Shown: piece after piece, positions 1-9,746 of the stretch | Layout: the number at the start of each line of letters is the position of its first letter | How positions within the stretch are numbered: the stretch's first letter is position 1 | Assembly: GCF_000710775.1 (NCBI RefSeq) | Contig: NZ_JOJP01000001.1 | Location: 1,255,825 to 1,319,824 of the forward strand | Length of the DNA: 64,000 bases | Direction: 5' to 3' | Source: Endozoicomonas elysicola | GTDB lineage: Bacteria > Pseudomonadota > Gammaproteobacteria > Pseudomonadales > Endozoicomonadaceae | Notes under the pieces: model-generated | Told to the model about the DNA's origin: nothing | Database searches by the model: none | Seen by the model: the letters and a program-made list of their open reading frames with translations, nothing else | Program-made: the position numbers and the translations under genes

Positions 1-1523
1 TTACTGGATTAACAACGGCCATAATGCCGTTCAATTTGTTAATGGTGGTGGTTGGCTGTTTTGCAGGCACATTCATCGGTATGTTGCCGGGCCTTGGGCC
101 TATCTCTGCTGTGGCATTGATGATCCCCATCACCTACGGTCTAGATCCTTCGTCAGGCATTATTCTGATGGCGGGCGTTTACTATGGTGCTGTTTTTGGT
201 GGTTCGACATCATCGATTCTGATCAATGCACCAGGGTGTGCCAGCACGGTAGTGACCGCGTTTGATGGCTATCCTCTGGCGCAGCAGAATAAGGCGGGTA
301 AGGCTCTTGCTCTGGCCGCTTATTCTTCTTTTACCGGTGGCACTATCGGCGCCATTATTCTGCTGTTTGCAGCACCCTTTCTGGCCTCTGTTTCTCTCAG
401 CTTCCAGTCTGGTGATTACTTTGCCCTGATGCTCCTTGGTTTAACAGCCGTTGCCGCATTTTCAGGAAAAGGTCAGACGCTCAAAGCGATGATCATGACC
501 GTTTTTGGGTTGATGATTGCGACGGTGGGAACCGATTTGATGTCAGGCACCACACGGTTTACGTTTGGGAATGTAAACCTGATTGATGGTGTCAGTTTTC
601 TGTTGCTGGCGATGGCCACCTTTGCCTTGGCAGAAGTTCTGATGTCGGTTATGAAAGGCGCTCATCGAGAGCAGGATCAGGCGATGGATAGTGAAGCGCT
701 GGGCAGTATGAAACTCAGTCGTGATGAAGTAAAAGAAGTGGCGCCAACGGTCGCCCGTTCATCTGTATTTGGCTTTCTGGTCGGTGTGCTGCCGGGGGCT
801 GGTGCAACGATTGCCTCTTTCCTGGCTTATGGTCTTGAGCGCAACCTGGCCAGCGCCAAACAGAAGTTACAGTTTGGTAAGGGAGCGCTACGTGGGTTGG
901 CTGCGCCTGAGTCTGCCAATAATGCAGCCTCTACGGGCTCCTTTGTTCCCCTGCTAACGCTGGGTATTCCAGGCTCTGGAACCACAGCCATTATGTTGGG
1001 TGCATTGATCGCCTATGGTATTCAGCCTGGGCCTCGTCTGTTTATGGATAATCCGGATGTGTTCTGGTCCGTCATTATTTCCATGTACTTTGGCAATCTG
1101 GTGCTGTTGATTCTGAACCTACCATTGATTCCATACATCTCCAGGTTACTGGCGATTCCAAGGCCTATATTGATTCCACTGATTCTCTTTTTCTCCATTA
1201 CCGGCGTTTACCTGGTCAGCTTTAATACTTTTGATATTCATATGATGGTTGCGATTACCGTTATTGCCCTTGGGCTGAAGCTGCTGGATTTCCCTATGGC
1301 GCCAATGCTGCTTGGGTTTATTCTGGGTGGAATTCTCGAGAATAATCTCAGTCGGGCTCTGACGCTTTCCGATGGAAGTTTGTCTTTCCTGTGGGAGCGT
1401 CCACTGACGCTGAGTATTTGCCTGATTACCCTGGTTCTGCTTCTCTTGCCAGTACTTCGCAGCCTGCTGGACATGAAAGCAAGAAATCAGGAAGTACCGG
1501 GTGCGAATGTCGGTGAAGGTTGA
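1..1523 (+). CDS. Tripartite tricarboxylate transporter large permease, TctA family (5' partial)
   Basis: Large membrane subunit of a TTT-type secondary transporter, expected to import a carboxylate together with a periplasmic binding protein (TctC) and a small membrane subunit (TctB). The visible protein is almost entirely hydrophobic, with about ten to twelve membrane segments. It carries the family's N-terminal glycine/proline signature (GMLPGLGPISA) and the second repeat-like signature (GVLPGAGATIASF). An ATG occurs at 24, but the frame stays open to the window edge and the residues before that ATG still match the family N-terminus, so the gene most likely begins upstream. TctB/TctC would be expected upstream, outside the window. 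Substrate cannot be read from sequence. Confidence 0.88.
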   Translation, partial: TGLTTAIMPFNLLMVVVGCFAGTFIGMLPGLGPISAVALMIPITYGLDPSSGIILMAGVYYGAVFGGSTSSILINAPGCASTVVTAFDGYPLAQQNKAGKALALAAYSSFTGGTIGAIILLFAAPFLASVSLSFQSGDYFALMLLGLTAVAAFSGKGQTLKAMIMTVFGLMIATVGTDLMSGTTRFTFGNVNLIDGVSFLLLAMATFALAEVLMSVMKGAHREQDQAMDSEALGSMKLSRDEVKEVAPTVARSSVFGFLVGVLPGAGATIASFLAYGLERNLASAKQKLQFGKGALRGLAAPESANNAASTGSFVPLLTLGIPGSGTTAIMLGALIAYGIQPGPRLFMDNPDVFWSVIISMYFGNLVLLILNLPLIPYISRLLAIPRPILIPLILFFSITGVYLVSFNTFDIHMMVAITVIALGLKLLDFPMAPMLLGFILGGILENNLSRALTLSDGSLSFLWERPLTLSICLITLVLLLLPVLRSLLDMKARNQEVPGANVGEG

Positions 1524-1553
1524 AGCTAACAGAACCTGATCTGGATATTGAAT

Positions 1554-1582
1554 AAAAAGCCCTGGTGTCAGGGCTTTTTATT
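1554..1582. terminator. Bidirectional intrinsic terminator
   Basis: Stem AAAAAGCCCTG / CAGGGCTTTTT with a short loop, flanked by A and T runs, lies between the convergent TctA-type gene and the GNAT gene and can serve both. Confidence 0.8.
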
Positions 1583-1594
1583 CATTGTTTTTGT

Positions 1595-2017
1595 TTAGCT
1601 TAGGTTCATCGTGTATTCAGGATGCCCGGTGTGCGGGTCGGCCTGTTCACTGGCCTTAACGAACCCTTGAGACAGGTAAAATTGATAACTGGCTTTGTTT
1701 TCCTTGTAGACTGAAAGCGTTAATTCAGACCTTTGACCTTTTGCATGAGTGATCAGGGATTTTCCGATTCCCTGCCCTTGAAACTCCGGCAGCACAAAGA
1801 TTGCAGCCAGAGTATTTTCATACAGTGCGTAAAAGCCAAGAACTTTCCCTCTCTGTTCATATACCCAGCTTTCTGAAGCCGGCAGATAGGTATTCCGCAT
1901 ATTGTCTAACTGAGAACGCCAGAAATCAGCTTCGATAAAATCATGAGCTTTGATTGAAGCATTCAGCCAGATAGTGAGAACAGTATCAGTATCGTTCTCG
2001 TTGGATCGTCTAATCAT
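1595..2017 (-). CDS. GNAT family N-acetyltransferase (YiaC/YjaB-like)
   Basis: 140-residue GNAT enzyme that should transfer acetyl from acetyl-CoA to an amine. The acetyl-CoA-binding motif A is visible as LPEFQGQGIGKSL, followed by the family's C-terminal asparagine and F/Y-rich segment (ENKASYQFYLSQGF). Overall spacing and the N-terminal stretch (IWLNASIKAHDFI) resemble YiaC/YjaB of enterics; YiaC is described as a protein lysine acetyltransferase, but the acceptor here is unknown. It is monocistronic and convergent with the upstream transporter gene. Confidence 0.8.
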   Translation of the reverse strand: MIRRSNENDTDTVLTIWLNASIKAHDFIEADFWRSQLDNMRNTYLPASESWVYEQRGKVLGFYALYENTLAAIFVLPEFQGQGIGKSLITHAKGQRSELTLSVYKENKASYQFYLSQGFVKASEQADPHTGHPEYTMNLS

Positions 2018-2049
2018 CGGAGAGAATAATTAACAGAGGGTATGGATAT

Positions 2050-2074
2050 AAAAAAGCCCCTGAGTTCAGGGGCT
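2050..2074 (-). terminator. Terminator downstream of dnaJ
   Basis: On the minus strand AGCCCCTGA pairs with TCAGGGGCT and is followed by a run of T. It lies 18 bp beyond the dnaJ stop codon. Confidence 0.75.
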
Positions 2075-2091
2075 GATGATTTGCGAGGATA

Positions 2092-3234
2092 TCACGAAGT
2101 CATGTCATCAAAGAATTTTTTCACGCCATCGAAGAACGACTGCTTCTTCGGTGACTGACGACCAGTGCCTTCTTTTTGGAAGGTTTCTTCCAGTTCCTTC
2201 AACAGTTCCTTCTGACGCTCAGTCAATTTAACCGGAGTTTCAACCACCACACGACACATCAGGTCACCGGCACTACCACCTCGTACCGGGATAACACCCT
2301 TGCCGCGCAGGCGGAACAGCTTGCCAGTCTGCGTCTCTTCAGGAATCTTCAGTTTCACACGGCCTTCAAGGGTTGGAACTTCCAGTTCTCCGCCCAGGGC
2401 TGCATCCACAAAAGTAATGGGTACTTCACAGTACAGGTGTTTGCCGTCGCGCTGGAAGATCGGGTGATCGGCAACACTGACCTGAACATAAAGGTCTCCA
2501 GCAGGACCACCATTGCTGCCGGCTTCGCCTTCACCCGCGAGGCGGATGCGGTCGCCTGTATCAACACCCGGTGGAATTTTAACAGACAGAGTCTTGTATT
2601 CCTGAACTCGGCCTTCACCGTGACAGGCGTGGCAGGGATCTTTGATCATCTTGCCCGTGCCGCGACAGTCAGGGCAGGTTTGCTGAACAGAGAAGAAGCC
2701 TTGTTGCATACGCACCTGGCCAATGCCCCCACAGGTGGTACAACCAACAGGCTGGGTGCCTTTTTTCGCGCCGGAGCCGTCACATTCAGTACAGCTGACC
2801 AGCGTAGGAATACGAATTTTTTTGGTGACACCGCGAACGGCCTCTTCAAGGCTCAGTTCCAGCTGATAGCGGAGGTCTGCACCTCTTTGTACAGAGCTGC
2901 GGCTGCGGCCACCACCTGCACCGAAAATGTCACCAAAGACATCTCCAAAAATATCGCCAAAGTTACCACCGGCAAAACCGCCAGCCCCGCCCATGCCACC
3001 CATGCTTGGGTCAACACCAGCATGGCCATACTGGTCGTAGGCGGCTTTTTTCTGGCCGTCGGAAAGTACTTCGAAAGCTTCATTAATTTCCTTAAAGCTC
3101 TCTTCGGCCTCTTTATCACCAGGGTTACGGTCCGGGTGATGCTTCATGGCCATACGACGATAGGCCTTTTTTATGTCCTTGTCCGAAGCGCCCCTGTCTA
3201 CACCAAGCACTTCGTAATAGTCGCGTTTTGCCAT
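2092..3234 (-). CDS. dnaJ: Molecular chaperone DnaJ (Hsp40)
   Basis: 380-residue class I J-protein, the co-chaperone that delivers unfolded clients to DnaK and stimulates its ATPase. Domain order is complete: J domain with HPD at residues 33-35, a glycine/phenylalanine-rich linker ([19 protein letters not shown] and on), four CxxCxGxG zinc-binding repeats (starting CTECDGSG) and the C-terminal client-binding domain. Length is typical. It lies downstream of dnaK in the same direction and ends in its own terminator. No separate heat-shock promoter is visible in the 329-bp gap upstream. Confidence 0.98.
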   Translation of the reverse strand: MAKRDYYEVLGVDRGASDKDIKKAYRRMAMKHHPDRNPGDKEAEESFKEINEAFEVLSDGQKKAAYDQYGHAGVDPSMGGMGGAGGFAGGNFGDIFGDVFGDIFGAGGGRSRSSVQRGADLRYQLELSLEEAVRGVTKKIRIPTLVSCTECDGSGAKKGTQPVGCTTCGGIGQVRMQQGFFSVQQTCPDCRGTGKMIKDPCHACHGEGRVQEYKTLSVKIPPGVDTGDRIRLAGEGEAGSNGGPAGDLYVQVSVADHPIFQRDGKHLYCEVPITFVDAALGGELEVPTLEGRVKLKIPEETQTGKLFRLRGKGVIPVRGGSAGDLMCRVVVETPVKLTERQKELLKELEETFQKEGTGRQSPKKQSFFDGVKKFFDDMTS

Positions 3235-3563
3235 CAGTAAAACCCTGAGCTAACTGCATTCACCAGTCGAGCATGAAAACACAGAACTCACTGGATTCAT
3301 GGTCAAGTCTGACAAAGCCTTCATTTTTGATATATACGACAACGCGGGAGTTAAACCAATCGCGTCTTTTGGAGCCGTATTGCACTGGTAACCTGAACTG
3401 AAATCCATCGTTAATGCTACTTACCATAGTGACGACTATGACTCGTTGCTTCGTTGTCTTTCAATCCAGCTAACCATGCTCATAACGGGGTTAGAAGACT
3501 TGATCGGTATTAATCCCGCGTTGTGGCCAATCCAATCATCAGTCATTGATGATTGCCATGGTC
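3235..3563. other. dnaK-dnaJ intergenic region
   Basis: 329 bp without a convincing gene, terminator or sigma-32 promoter. The gap is long for a dnaK-dnaJ operon; dnaJ is probably still reached by readthrough from dnaK. Confidence 0.5.
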
Positions 3564-5495
3564 TTACTTCTTGTCATCCTTTACTTCTTCAAACTCAGCG
3601 TCGACAGCATCGTCTGCAGCGGAGTCGCCTTTGCTGCCTTCGCCACCTTCAGCCTGGGCTCCACCCTGCTGTTGCTGAGCTTCCGCATACATCTTCTGAG
3701 TCAGGCCGGCAGACGCTTCAGAAAGAGCCTTGGTTTTAGCATCGATCTCTTCTTTATCGTCACCTTTGGCAGCTACTTCCAGCTCTTCAACGGCTTTGTT
3801 GATGGCTGTTTTCTCTTCTTCAGTCGCCTTGTCGCCTGCTTCTTCAAGCATTTTGCGGGTAGCGTGTGCAAGACCGTCGGCCTGGTTACGTGCAGTTGCC
3901 AGCTCTTCAAACTTCTTATCGTCTGCGGCGTTGGCTTCTGCATCCTTAACCATCTGATCGATTTCTTCGTCAGACAGACCGGAAGATGCCTTGATGACAA
4001 TAGACTGTTCTTTACCAGTTGCCTTGTCTTTTGCAGAAACATTCAGAATACCGTTGGCGTCCAGGTCGAAGCTGACTTCGATCTGAGGCATGCCACGCGG
4101 TGCAGGAGGAATATCTGCCAGGTCAAAACGACCCAGTGATTTGTTGTGAGTCGCCTGTTTACGTTCACCCTGCAGAACGTGAATGGTCACTGCACCCTGG
4201 TTATCGTCTGCGGTAGAGAAGGTCTGTGATTTCTTGGTAGGAATCGTGGTGTTCTTCTCGATCAGCGCAGTCATTACGCCGCCCATGGTCTCGATACCGA
4301 GGGTTAGAGGTGTAACGTCCAGCAGCAGAACGTCTTTAACGTCACCCGCCAGAACGGCAGCCTGGATAGAAGCACCCATGGCAACGGCTTCGTCTGGGTT
4401 AACGTCCTTACGCGGCTCTTTACCAAAGAACTCAGCCACTTTCTGCTGAACCAGTGGCATACGGGTCTGACCACCCACCAGGATAACTTCGTCGATATCA
4501 GACAGATCCAGGTCAGAGTCTTTAACCGCGATACGACATGGCTCCAGGGAACGGGCAACCAGATCTTCCACCAGAGATTCCAGCTTGGAACGGCTAACTT
4601 TAACGTTCAGGTGTTTAGGGCCGGTAGCATCAGCAGTGATGTATGGCAGGTTGACGTCAGTCTGCTGAGTAGAAGACAGCTCAATCTTGGCTTTTTCAGC
4701 GGCTTCTTTCAGACGCTGCATCGCCAGAGGGTCGCCTTTCAGGTCGATGCCCTGGTCTTTCTTGAATTCGTCTGCAAGGTATTCGATCAAGCGCAGGTCG
4801 AAGTCTTCACCACCCAGGAAGGTGTCACCGTTGGTCGCCAGTACTTCAAACTGGTGCTCACCGTCTACGTCGGCGATTTCGATAATGGAAACGTCGAAAG
4901 TACCGCCACCCAGGTCATAAACCGCGATGGTCTGGTCGCCTTTCTTCTTGTCCATGCCGTATGCCAGTGCCGCAGCAGTTGGCTCGTTGATAATACGCTT
5001 AACGTCCAGACCCGCGATACGGCCGGCGTCTTTAGTGGCCTGACGCTGAGAATCGTTGAAGTAGGCTGGAACAGTGATAACCGCTTCGGTGACTGACTCG
5101 CCCAGGTAATCTTCAGCCGTCTTCTTCATTTTCTTCAGAATTTCGGCAGAAATCTGAGGTGGAGCTTTTCTGTCGCCTTTAACCTCAACCCATGCATCGC
5201 CGTTTTCAGCTTCGGTGATCTTGTAAGGCACCATCTTGATGTCTTTCTGAACCACTTCATCTTTGAAGCGGCGACCAATCAGGCGCTTGATAGCAAACAG
5301 GGTATTGTTAGGGTTGGTTACCGCCTGACGCTTGGCTGGCTGGCCTACCAGAATTTCACCATCGTCAGTGTAAGCGATGATGGAAGGTGTGGTTCGCGCA
5401 CCTTCAGCGTTTTCAATAACTTTTGCTTTTTCGCCATCCAGGATCGCCACACAGGAGTTGGTGGTGCCCAGGTCAATACCAATGATTTTACCCAT
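3564..5495 (-). CDS. dnaK: Molecular chaperone DnaK (Hsp70)
   Basis: 643-residue Hsp70 chaperone. The N-terminal ATPase domain opens with [15 protein letters not shown] and contains the phosphate-binding and adenosine motifs ([25 protein letters not shown]). The substrate-binding domain and helical lid follow, and the C-terminus is acidic and ends EEVKDDKK, the usual EEVKDKK-like tail. The frame is open five codons further upstream, but ATG at 5495 is chosen because GGAGA precedes it at good spacing and the protein then starts at the family's normal residue. Its own sigma-32 promoter lies at 5628-5660. Confidence 0.98.
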   Translation of the reverse strand: MGKIIGIDLGTTNSCVAILDGEKAKVIENAEGARTTPSIIAYTDDGEILVGQPAKRQAVTNPNNTLFAIKRLIGRRFKDEVVQKDIKMVPYKITEAENGDAWVEVKGDRKAPPQISAEILKKMKKTAEDYLGESVTEAVITVPAYFNDSQRQATKDAGRIAGLDVKRIINEPTAAALAYGMDKKKGDQTIAVYDLGGGTFDVSIIEIADVDGEHQFEVLATNGDTFLGGEDFDLRLIEYLADEFKKDQGIDLKGDPLAMQRLKEAAEKAKIELSSTQQTDVNLPYITADATGPKHLNVKVSRSKLESLVEDLVARSLEPCRIAVKDSDLDLSDIDEVILVGGQTRMPLVQQKVAEFFGKEPRKDVNPDEAVAMGASIQAAVLAGDVKDVLLLDVTPLTLGIETMGGVMTALIEKNTTIPTKKSQTFSTADDNQGAVTIHVLQGERKQATHNKSLGRFDLADIPPAPRGMPQIEVSFDLDANGILNVSAKDKATGKEQSIVIKASSGLSDEEIDQMVKDAEANAADDKKFEELATARNQADGLAHATRKMLEEAGDKATEEEKTAINKAVEELEVAAKGDDKEEIDAKTKALSEASAGLTQKMYAEAQQQQGGAQAEGGEGSKGDSAADDAVDAEFEEVKDDKK

Positions 5496-5627
5496 TTTTT
5501 CTGTCTCCATTGCCTTGAAGCCAAGGCGGAATTCTTTGAAATCAGTGATCGCTTCCCAGTGGTTTCAGCAGATTATGAAGTCTGTTGAAACAGCGTCTAT
5601 GTGGTGATTACCACGATCTTGGTTTGC

Positions 5628-5660
5628 TATATGGGAGCGGCATTTTCTTTTTCAAGGGGG
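5628..5660 (-). promoter_or_regulatory. Sigma-32 (heat-shock) promoter of dnaK
   Basis: Read on the minus strand: -35 CCCCCTTGAAA at 5660-5650, a 14-bp spacer, and -10 CCCATATA at 5635-5628. This is an excellent match to the RpoH consensus (CTTGAAA / CCCATnT). It drives dnaK independently of the grpE promoter. Confidence 0.85.
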
Positions 5661-5708
5661 CTGCTCCAAGAATCTGGTCCTTAAAACAGCCTTGCAGCGA
5701 GATCTACC

Positions 5709-6326
5709 TTAGGCGGCGCTGGAAACTACAACCATTGCCGGGCGAATAACCCGTCCATTAAGCGTGTAACCTTTCTGGAAGACGTTCATCACCGTGTTAG
5801 GCTCCATATCCGGGTTCGGTACCATGGAGATGGCCTGATGAAAGTTCGGGTCAAAAGGCTCGCCTTCCGGGTTTACCTGCAGTACCTGGAATTTTGCGAG
5901 CGCATCCAGCAGCTGCTTATGAGTCAGGCGCATGCCTTCCAGCATGGTCTCGTGAGAACCGTCACCCTGCTCGGCACTTTCAATGCCTTTTTCCAGGCTA
6001 TCAACCACCGGGATCAATTCGTTGACGAACTTTTCCAGTGCAAACTTATGGGCCTTTTCCACATCCTGCTCAGCACGGCGCTTGATATTCATGGCCTCGG
6101 CATGAGCCCGCAGAGTCTGGTCTTTTGACTGGGCAAGCTGCTCTTCCAGCTCTTCAATACGTCTCGCGGTATCGTCAATGACCTGTTCTTCGGCTTGCTC
6201 TTCTGAAGCAGCCGCTTCCTCCAGAATAGGGTCAACGACTGCTGCTTCAACATCTGCAGAGGTTTCAGCCTCAGTGGCTTCAGGCTTCTCGACCTGATCT
6301 TCTGCTTTGGTGTTTTCTACAGTCAT
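5709..6326 (-). CDS. grpE: Nucleotide exchange factor GrpE
   Basis: 205-residue exchange factor that releases ADP from DnaK. An acidic, disordered N-terminal segment is followed by a long coiled coil (about residues 55-120, rich in E/Q/R/K) and the compact C-terminal beta domain ending with GYTLNGRVIRPAMVVVS, a hallmark of the family. ATG at 6326 is preferred over the upstream in-frame ATG because a GGAGA box sits ahead of it. It is transcribed with dnaK direction and has a sigma-32 promoter at 6442-6474. Confidence 0.96.
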   Translation of the reverse strand: MTVENTKAEDQVEKPEATEAETSADVEAAVVDPILEEAAASEEQAEEQVIDDTARRIEELEEQLAQSKDQTLRAHAEAMNIKRRAEQDVEKAHKFALEKFVNELIPVVDSLEKGIESAEQGDGSHETMLEGMRLTHKQLLDALAKFQVLQVNPEGEPFDPNFHQAISMVPNPDMEPNTVMNVFQKGYTLNGRVIRPAMVVVSSAA

Positions 6327-6441
6327 TCCAGCGTTTCTCCGGATTTCAATCCAGCCTGACATGCTGGCTGGAGCTTGTCTTCATTTGATAGCCAAGCGTT
6401 GTGAACGGTCACTCGGCATAAGTAAACATCAACTGATAGCC

Positions 6442-6474
6442 TAATATGGGGGTCATGGCTGCTTATTCAAGGGG
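6442..6474 (-). promoter_or_regulatory. Sigma-32 promoter of grpE
   Basis: Minus-strand reading gives -35 CCCCTTGAA (6474-6466), 14-bp spacer, -10 CCCCATATTA (6451-6442). This matches the RpoH consensus closely and lies about 115 bp upstream of grpE. Confidence 0.85.
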
Positions 6475-6507
6475 AAATTTTCTTTACCAATTCAGCTTTT
6501 GCGTTTA

Positions 6508-6523
6508 CTGTATAAATAAACAG
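6508..6523. promoter_or_regulatory. LexA (SOS) box upstream of recN
   Basis: CTGTATAAATAAACAG fits CTG-N10-CAG with an AT-rich centre and overlaps a possible -10 (TATAAA). It lies 36 bp before the recN start, as expected for an SOS-induced recN. Confidence 0.85.
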
Positions 6524-6558
6524 TAATCCAATATTGTATTGGGATCGTGAGAGCTGCC

Positions 6559-8277
6559 ATGCTGAACCAAATCTCCATCAGCAACTATGCCATCGTTGAC
6601 CACCTGAACCTGGACATCAATCCCGGAATGACAGCCATTACCGGAGAAACCGGTGCCGGTAAATCCATCATGCTGGATGCTCTCGGACTGGCACTGGGAG
6701 GACGGGCCGACAGTGATTGCGTTCGGGATGGTGCTGACCGTGCGGACATTCAAGTCTGTTTTGACCTTGAGCGAATTCCCGTAGCCAGACAGTGGTTGAT
6801 AGAGAAAGAGTATGACAACTGTCCGAAGTCTGAGCGCTCTAATTACACAGAAGGTTCTGACCAGACTGCAGAATGTATCTTGCGCCGGGTGATTACCCGT
6901 GAAGGCCGCTCCCGGGGCTATATCAATGGTACTCCGGTTACGCTTTCTGAATTAAAGTCTCTGGGTGAGCTGTTAATTGATATCCACAGTCAGCATGCCC
7001 ATCAATCACTGTTAAAAAAGACCAACCATTCTGAGCTGGTGGATCAGTTTGCCGGCTCATTGCCTCTGGCCAGAGAGGTTGCAAGGGTTGCAGCAGCGTA
7101 TCGTCAGACGCGAGACCAATTGCACAGCCTGTTGTCTGATCAGCAGGAAAGAGAAGAGAAAGTGCAGCTGTTAAGTTACCAGCTGAATGAGTTGGAGCAG
7201 CTTGGCCTTCAGCCGGGTGAGGTTGAGTTACTGGAGCAGGAGCACAGGCAGCAGTCTCAGGCTGGTGCAACTCTGACGGCCTGTCATCAGGTAACCCAGA
7301 TCTGCACCAGTGATGAAGGTGATAACCTTCTACAGCAACTCTCTTCCTGCCTTCATCGTCTGAGTGAGTTGCAGATTGAGCACTCTGCCATCAATAACGC
7401 CGTTGACATGCTTTCATCCGCACAGATTCAGGTGGAAGAAGCCGTGGGTGAGTTGAATCATTTTATTGATCACTTCGATGCCGATCCTGCAAGAGCCCGT
7501 GAAATTGAAGAGCGGCTCAGTGCCATTTTTGATCTCGCCAGAAAACATCGTGTTCAGCCGGAAGAGCTGCTTGAAAGGCAGCAGCTGATCAGTGAAGAGC
7601 TGGAAAAAGTGCAGTGCCATGACGAGCAGGTAGCAGAGCTGGAACTCTCTCTGGAGCAGCTGCAGAAACAACATAATCAGTTAGCAGAAAAGTTATCTGT
7701 CAGGCGCAGAACAGCCGCCCGCAAGTTGGAGAAACTAGTTTCAGAGCGAATTGCATTGCTGGGTATGCCCAAAGGGAAGTTCTGTGTTGAGCTGACCGAA
7801 ATTCCGGAGCGTACCGTTGCTTCCCAGGGGTTTGAGTCTATTGAGTTTCTGGTGACCACCAACCCCGGGCAGGCACCCCGCCCATTAGGGAAGGTGGCCT
7901 CTGGTGGTGAATTGTCCCGTATCAGTCTGGCGATACAGGTGATTATTGCCCAGACAGCATCAACACCCACTCTGGTGTTTGATGAGGTGGATGTCGGTAT
8001 TGGTGGTGGAACTGCAGAAATTGTTGGTAGCATGCTGAGAGAGGTTGGCAAAAGCGGACAGGTGTTGTGTGTTACACATCAGCCTCAGGTGGCTTCCCAG
8101 GCTCATCAGCATCTGCATGTCAGTAAGAAAGTCAGCAGGAAAACCTCAAGTACCCGTATTCTTGAGCTGGATGGCGATCATCGTGTTCATGAGATTGCCA
8201 GAATGCTGGGCGGTGTTGAGCTGACGGCCCCGACTCTGAGCCATGCCCAGGAAATGTTATTTCAGGCTCAGGCATAA
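6559..8277 (+). CDS. recN: DNA repair protein RecN
   Basis: 572-residue SMC-like ATPase acting early in double-strand-break repair. Walker A GETGAGKS is near residue 30; a long coiled-coil region rich in E/Q/L fills the middle; the ABC signature ASGGELSR and Walker B TLVFDEVDVGIGGG are near the C-terminus, followed by THQPQVAS. A GTG exists at 6547, but ATG at 6559 gives the usual RecN N-terminus MLNQISISNYAIV. The LexA box at 6508 indicates SOS control. Length is normal for the family. Confidence 0.97.
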   Translation: MLNQISISNYAIVDHLNLDINPGMTAITGETGAGKSIMLDALGLALGGRADSDCVRDGADRADIQVCFDLERIPVARQWLIEKEYDNCPKSERSNYTEGSDQTAECILRRVITREGRSRGYINGTPVTLSELKSLGELLIDIHSQHAHQSLLKKTNHSELVDQFAGSLPLAREVARVAAAYRQTRDQLHSLLSDQQEREEKVQLLSYQLNELEQLGLQPGEVELLEQEHRQQSQAGATLTACHQVTQICTSDEGDNLLQQLSSCLHRLSELQIEHSAINNAVDMLSSAQIQVEEAVGELNHFIDHFDADPARAREIEERLSAIFDLARKHRVQPEELLERQQLISEELEKVQCHDEQVAELELSLEQLQKQHNQLAEKLSVRRRTAARKLEKLVSERIALLGMPKGKFCVELTEIPERTVASQGFESIEFLVTTNPGQAPRPLGKVASGGELSRISLAIQVIIAQTASTPTLVFDEVDVGIGGGTAEIVGSMLREVGKSGQVLCVTHQPQVASQAHQHLHVSKKVSRKTSSTRILELDGDHRVHEIARMLGGVELTAPTLSHAQEMLFQAQA

Positions 8278-8328
8278 TCAACCACAAATATACATGACGA
8301 TTCTCTGTTACATTCAGCAATAAGCTTT

Positions 8329-8397
8329 GGCCACAAAGGCACTGAGTCACAGAGGAAAAGCCTTTTCTTTTCTCCATATCTTTTGTCTCTGTGGCAA
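8329..8397. repeat. Intergenic CACAAAG-type inverted repeat, copy 1
   Basis: Starts GGCCACAAAGGCACTGAGTC and closes with TCTCTGTGGC, giving an imperfect hairpin. The same pattern recurs at 12867-13022 and 22072-22138, always between genes. Confidence 0.6.
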
Positions 8398-8415
8398 TTT
8401 TCTTTCACGGCAAAC

Positions 8416-8449
8416 ATTAAAACAAACCCCCGGCAACAAGGGCGGGGGT
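8416..8449 (-). terminator. Terminator downstream of fur
   Basis: On the minus strand ACCCCCG pairs with CGGGGGT and is followed by TTGTTTTAA. It lies 45 bp beyond the fur stop. Confidence 0.6.
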
Positions 8450-8494
8450 AAGTCATCTCACAGGTTAGAAAATCTGGCAGCTTCTACCTTTCTT

Positions 8495-8905
8495 TTACTT
8501 TTTCTTCTTTGGACGCACATAGATCACAAGGTTGTGATCAACGATTTCAAAACCGTGCTTTTCAGCAATCGCGTGCTGACGTTTTTCAATCTCGTCATCA
8601 ATAAACTCGATGACGTCTCCAGTCTCCATACAAACCATATGATCATGATGCTCACCACGGGACAGCTCAAACACTGAGTGACCGCCATCAAAATTATGGC
8701 GAACCACAAGGCCTGCACTCTCAAACTGGGTCAGTACCCGATAGACTGTCGCCAGTCCCACATCCTCTTCCGCTTCCAGCAGAGCCTTGTAGACATCTTC
8801 CGCAGACAAGTGCTTGTCCTTAGCGGCTTCAAGGATCTGCAGAATCTTTACTCGAGGCAGGGTGACTTTCAATCCTGCTTTGCGCAACTCTTGATTTTCC
8901 AACAC
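8495..8905 (-). CDS. fur: Ferric uptake regulator Fur
   Basis: 136-residue iron-responsive repressor. The N-terminal winged helix ([14 protein letters not shown] ... [16 protein letters not shown]) and the metal-binding segment GEHHDHMVC are intact, and the dimerisation half ends in a lysine-rich tail. The second cysteine of the classical CxxC pair is replaced (CMET), as in some Pseudomonas-type Fur proteins, so structural zinc binding probably differs from E. coli Fur. Divergent from bamE, as in pseudomonads; a Fur-box-like inverted repeat lies in the shared intergenic region. Confidence 0.96.
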   Translation of the reverse strand: MLENQELRKAGLKVTLPRVKILQILEAAKDKHLSAEDVYKALLEAEEDVGLATVYRVLTQFESAGLVVRHNFDGGHSVFELSRGEHHDHMVCMETGDVIEFIDDEIEKRQHAIAEKHGFEIVDHNLVIYVRPKKKK

Positions 8906-8925
8906 GTTTCCCTAACCCTTTGCAA

Positions 8926-8943
8926 GATAATCCTGCTATTATC
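8926..8943. promoter_or_regulatory. Candidate Fur box in the fur-bamE intergenic region
   Basis: GATAAT-CCTGCT-ATTATC forms an inverted repeat with the outer hexamers of the Fur consensus, one base shorter in the centre. Position fits autoregulation of fur. The match is partial. Confidence 0.4.
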
Positions 8944-8997
8944 ACATTTTCGTGCAAGTATTTCATTTTTGAGCAAGATAGTGGAAGTCTGAAACCG

Positions 8998-9372
8998 ATG
9001 CAAAAAACCACGATCGCCCTGGCCGCCGCACTTTTTTCAACCACCCTGCTGACAGGGTGCGCCAGCTCTACGGACAGTGGTTCGAAGCTTATCAGTTTCC
9101 CCGGCGCCTATAAAATTGATATTCAGCAGGGAAATGTCATTACCCAGGAAATGATCAATCAACTCCGCCCTGGAATGACCCGCGCCCAGGTTCAATACGT
9201 TATGGGTACTCCATTACTGGAAGATACCTTTAACCGCAACCGCTGGGACTATATCTACAGCCTGCAGCCAGGTGGCAAGGATCGTGAGCAGAAAACAGTA
9301 ACACTGTTTTTTGAAAACGATCAGCTTCGTTCTATCCAGGGCGACCTCAAACCTGAGAATAATCAGCAGTAG
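8998..9372 (+). CDS. bamE: Outer membrane protein assembly factor BamE (OmlA/SmpA lipoprotein)
   Basis: 124-residue lipoprotein of the BAM complex that helps insert beta-barrel proteins in the outer membrane. It has a lipoprotein signal peptide with lipobox LTGC (cysteine at about residue 20) and the conserved BamE core ([36 protein letters not shown]). The frame is open upstream to 8920, but only the ATG at 8998 gives a proper signal peptide. Gene order fur/bamE/rnfH/ratA is typical of the group. Confidence 0.95.
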   Translation: MQKTTIALAAALFSTTLLTGCASSTDSGSKLISFPGAYKIDIQQGNVITQEMINQLRPGMTRAQVQYVMGTPLLEDTFNRNRWDYIYSLQPGGKDREQKTVTLFFENDQLRSIQGDLKPENNQQ

Positions 9373-9407
9373 TGACTACTGGTGTGGCTTTGACAATAAG
9401 CGTATTC

Positions 9408-9746
9408 TCAGTTCGCACTTTCCTGTACTGACTTTTTCTGCTTTGCCTGTTCAGCCCTGCGCTTGCGGACCTCTTTTGGGTCGGCAATCAACGGGCGGTA
9501 AATCTCGACGCGTTCACCTTCCTTTATAGCCTGCTCTGCTGGTTTGGCTACTGCTTTGCCAAAGATACCCAGTTTGGCCTCATCCAGATTAATTTCCGGA
9601 AAGTAGTCAACAATACCCGATTGTTGTACGGCTTCGAGCAGTGTAGTCCCCTGTTTGACCTGAACGGAAATTATTTTCTGTTCATTAGCTCTGGCGTAGG
9701 CTACTTCCACGCGGATCTTAGGGTCATCCATCATCATCTCAGCCAT
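9408..9746 (-). CDS. rnfH: RnfH family ubiquitin-fold protein
   Basis: About 112-residue UPF0125/RnfH protein with a beta-grasp fold. It contains the family motifs RVEVAYARANEQ, GIFGKAV and GERVEIYRPLIADPKEVRKRRAEQ. The ATG at 9746 overlaps the end of ratA by eight bases, so the two are translationally coupled. Alternative in-frame ATGs lie a few codons downstream (MMM). Role is not well established; RnfH is often encoded with ratA next to bamE and smpB. Confidence 0.93.
   Translation of the reverse strand: MAEMMMDDPKIRVEVAYARANEQKIISVQVKQGTTLLEAVQQSGIVDYFPEINLDEAKLGIFGKAVAKPAEQAIKEGERVEIYRPLIADPKEVRKRRAEQAKQKKSVQESAN

Noticed and set aside
2176-3240. Long plus-strand open frame (354 codons) opposite dnaJ
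   Set aside because: It is the antisense of a strongly conserved gene and its translation shows no family features.
2092-6326. Displaced or island-borne dnaK operon
   Set aside because: Two sigma-32 promoters and normal sequences show an ordinary chromosomal heat-shock cluster, only with wide spacing.
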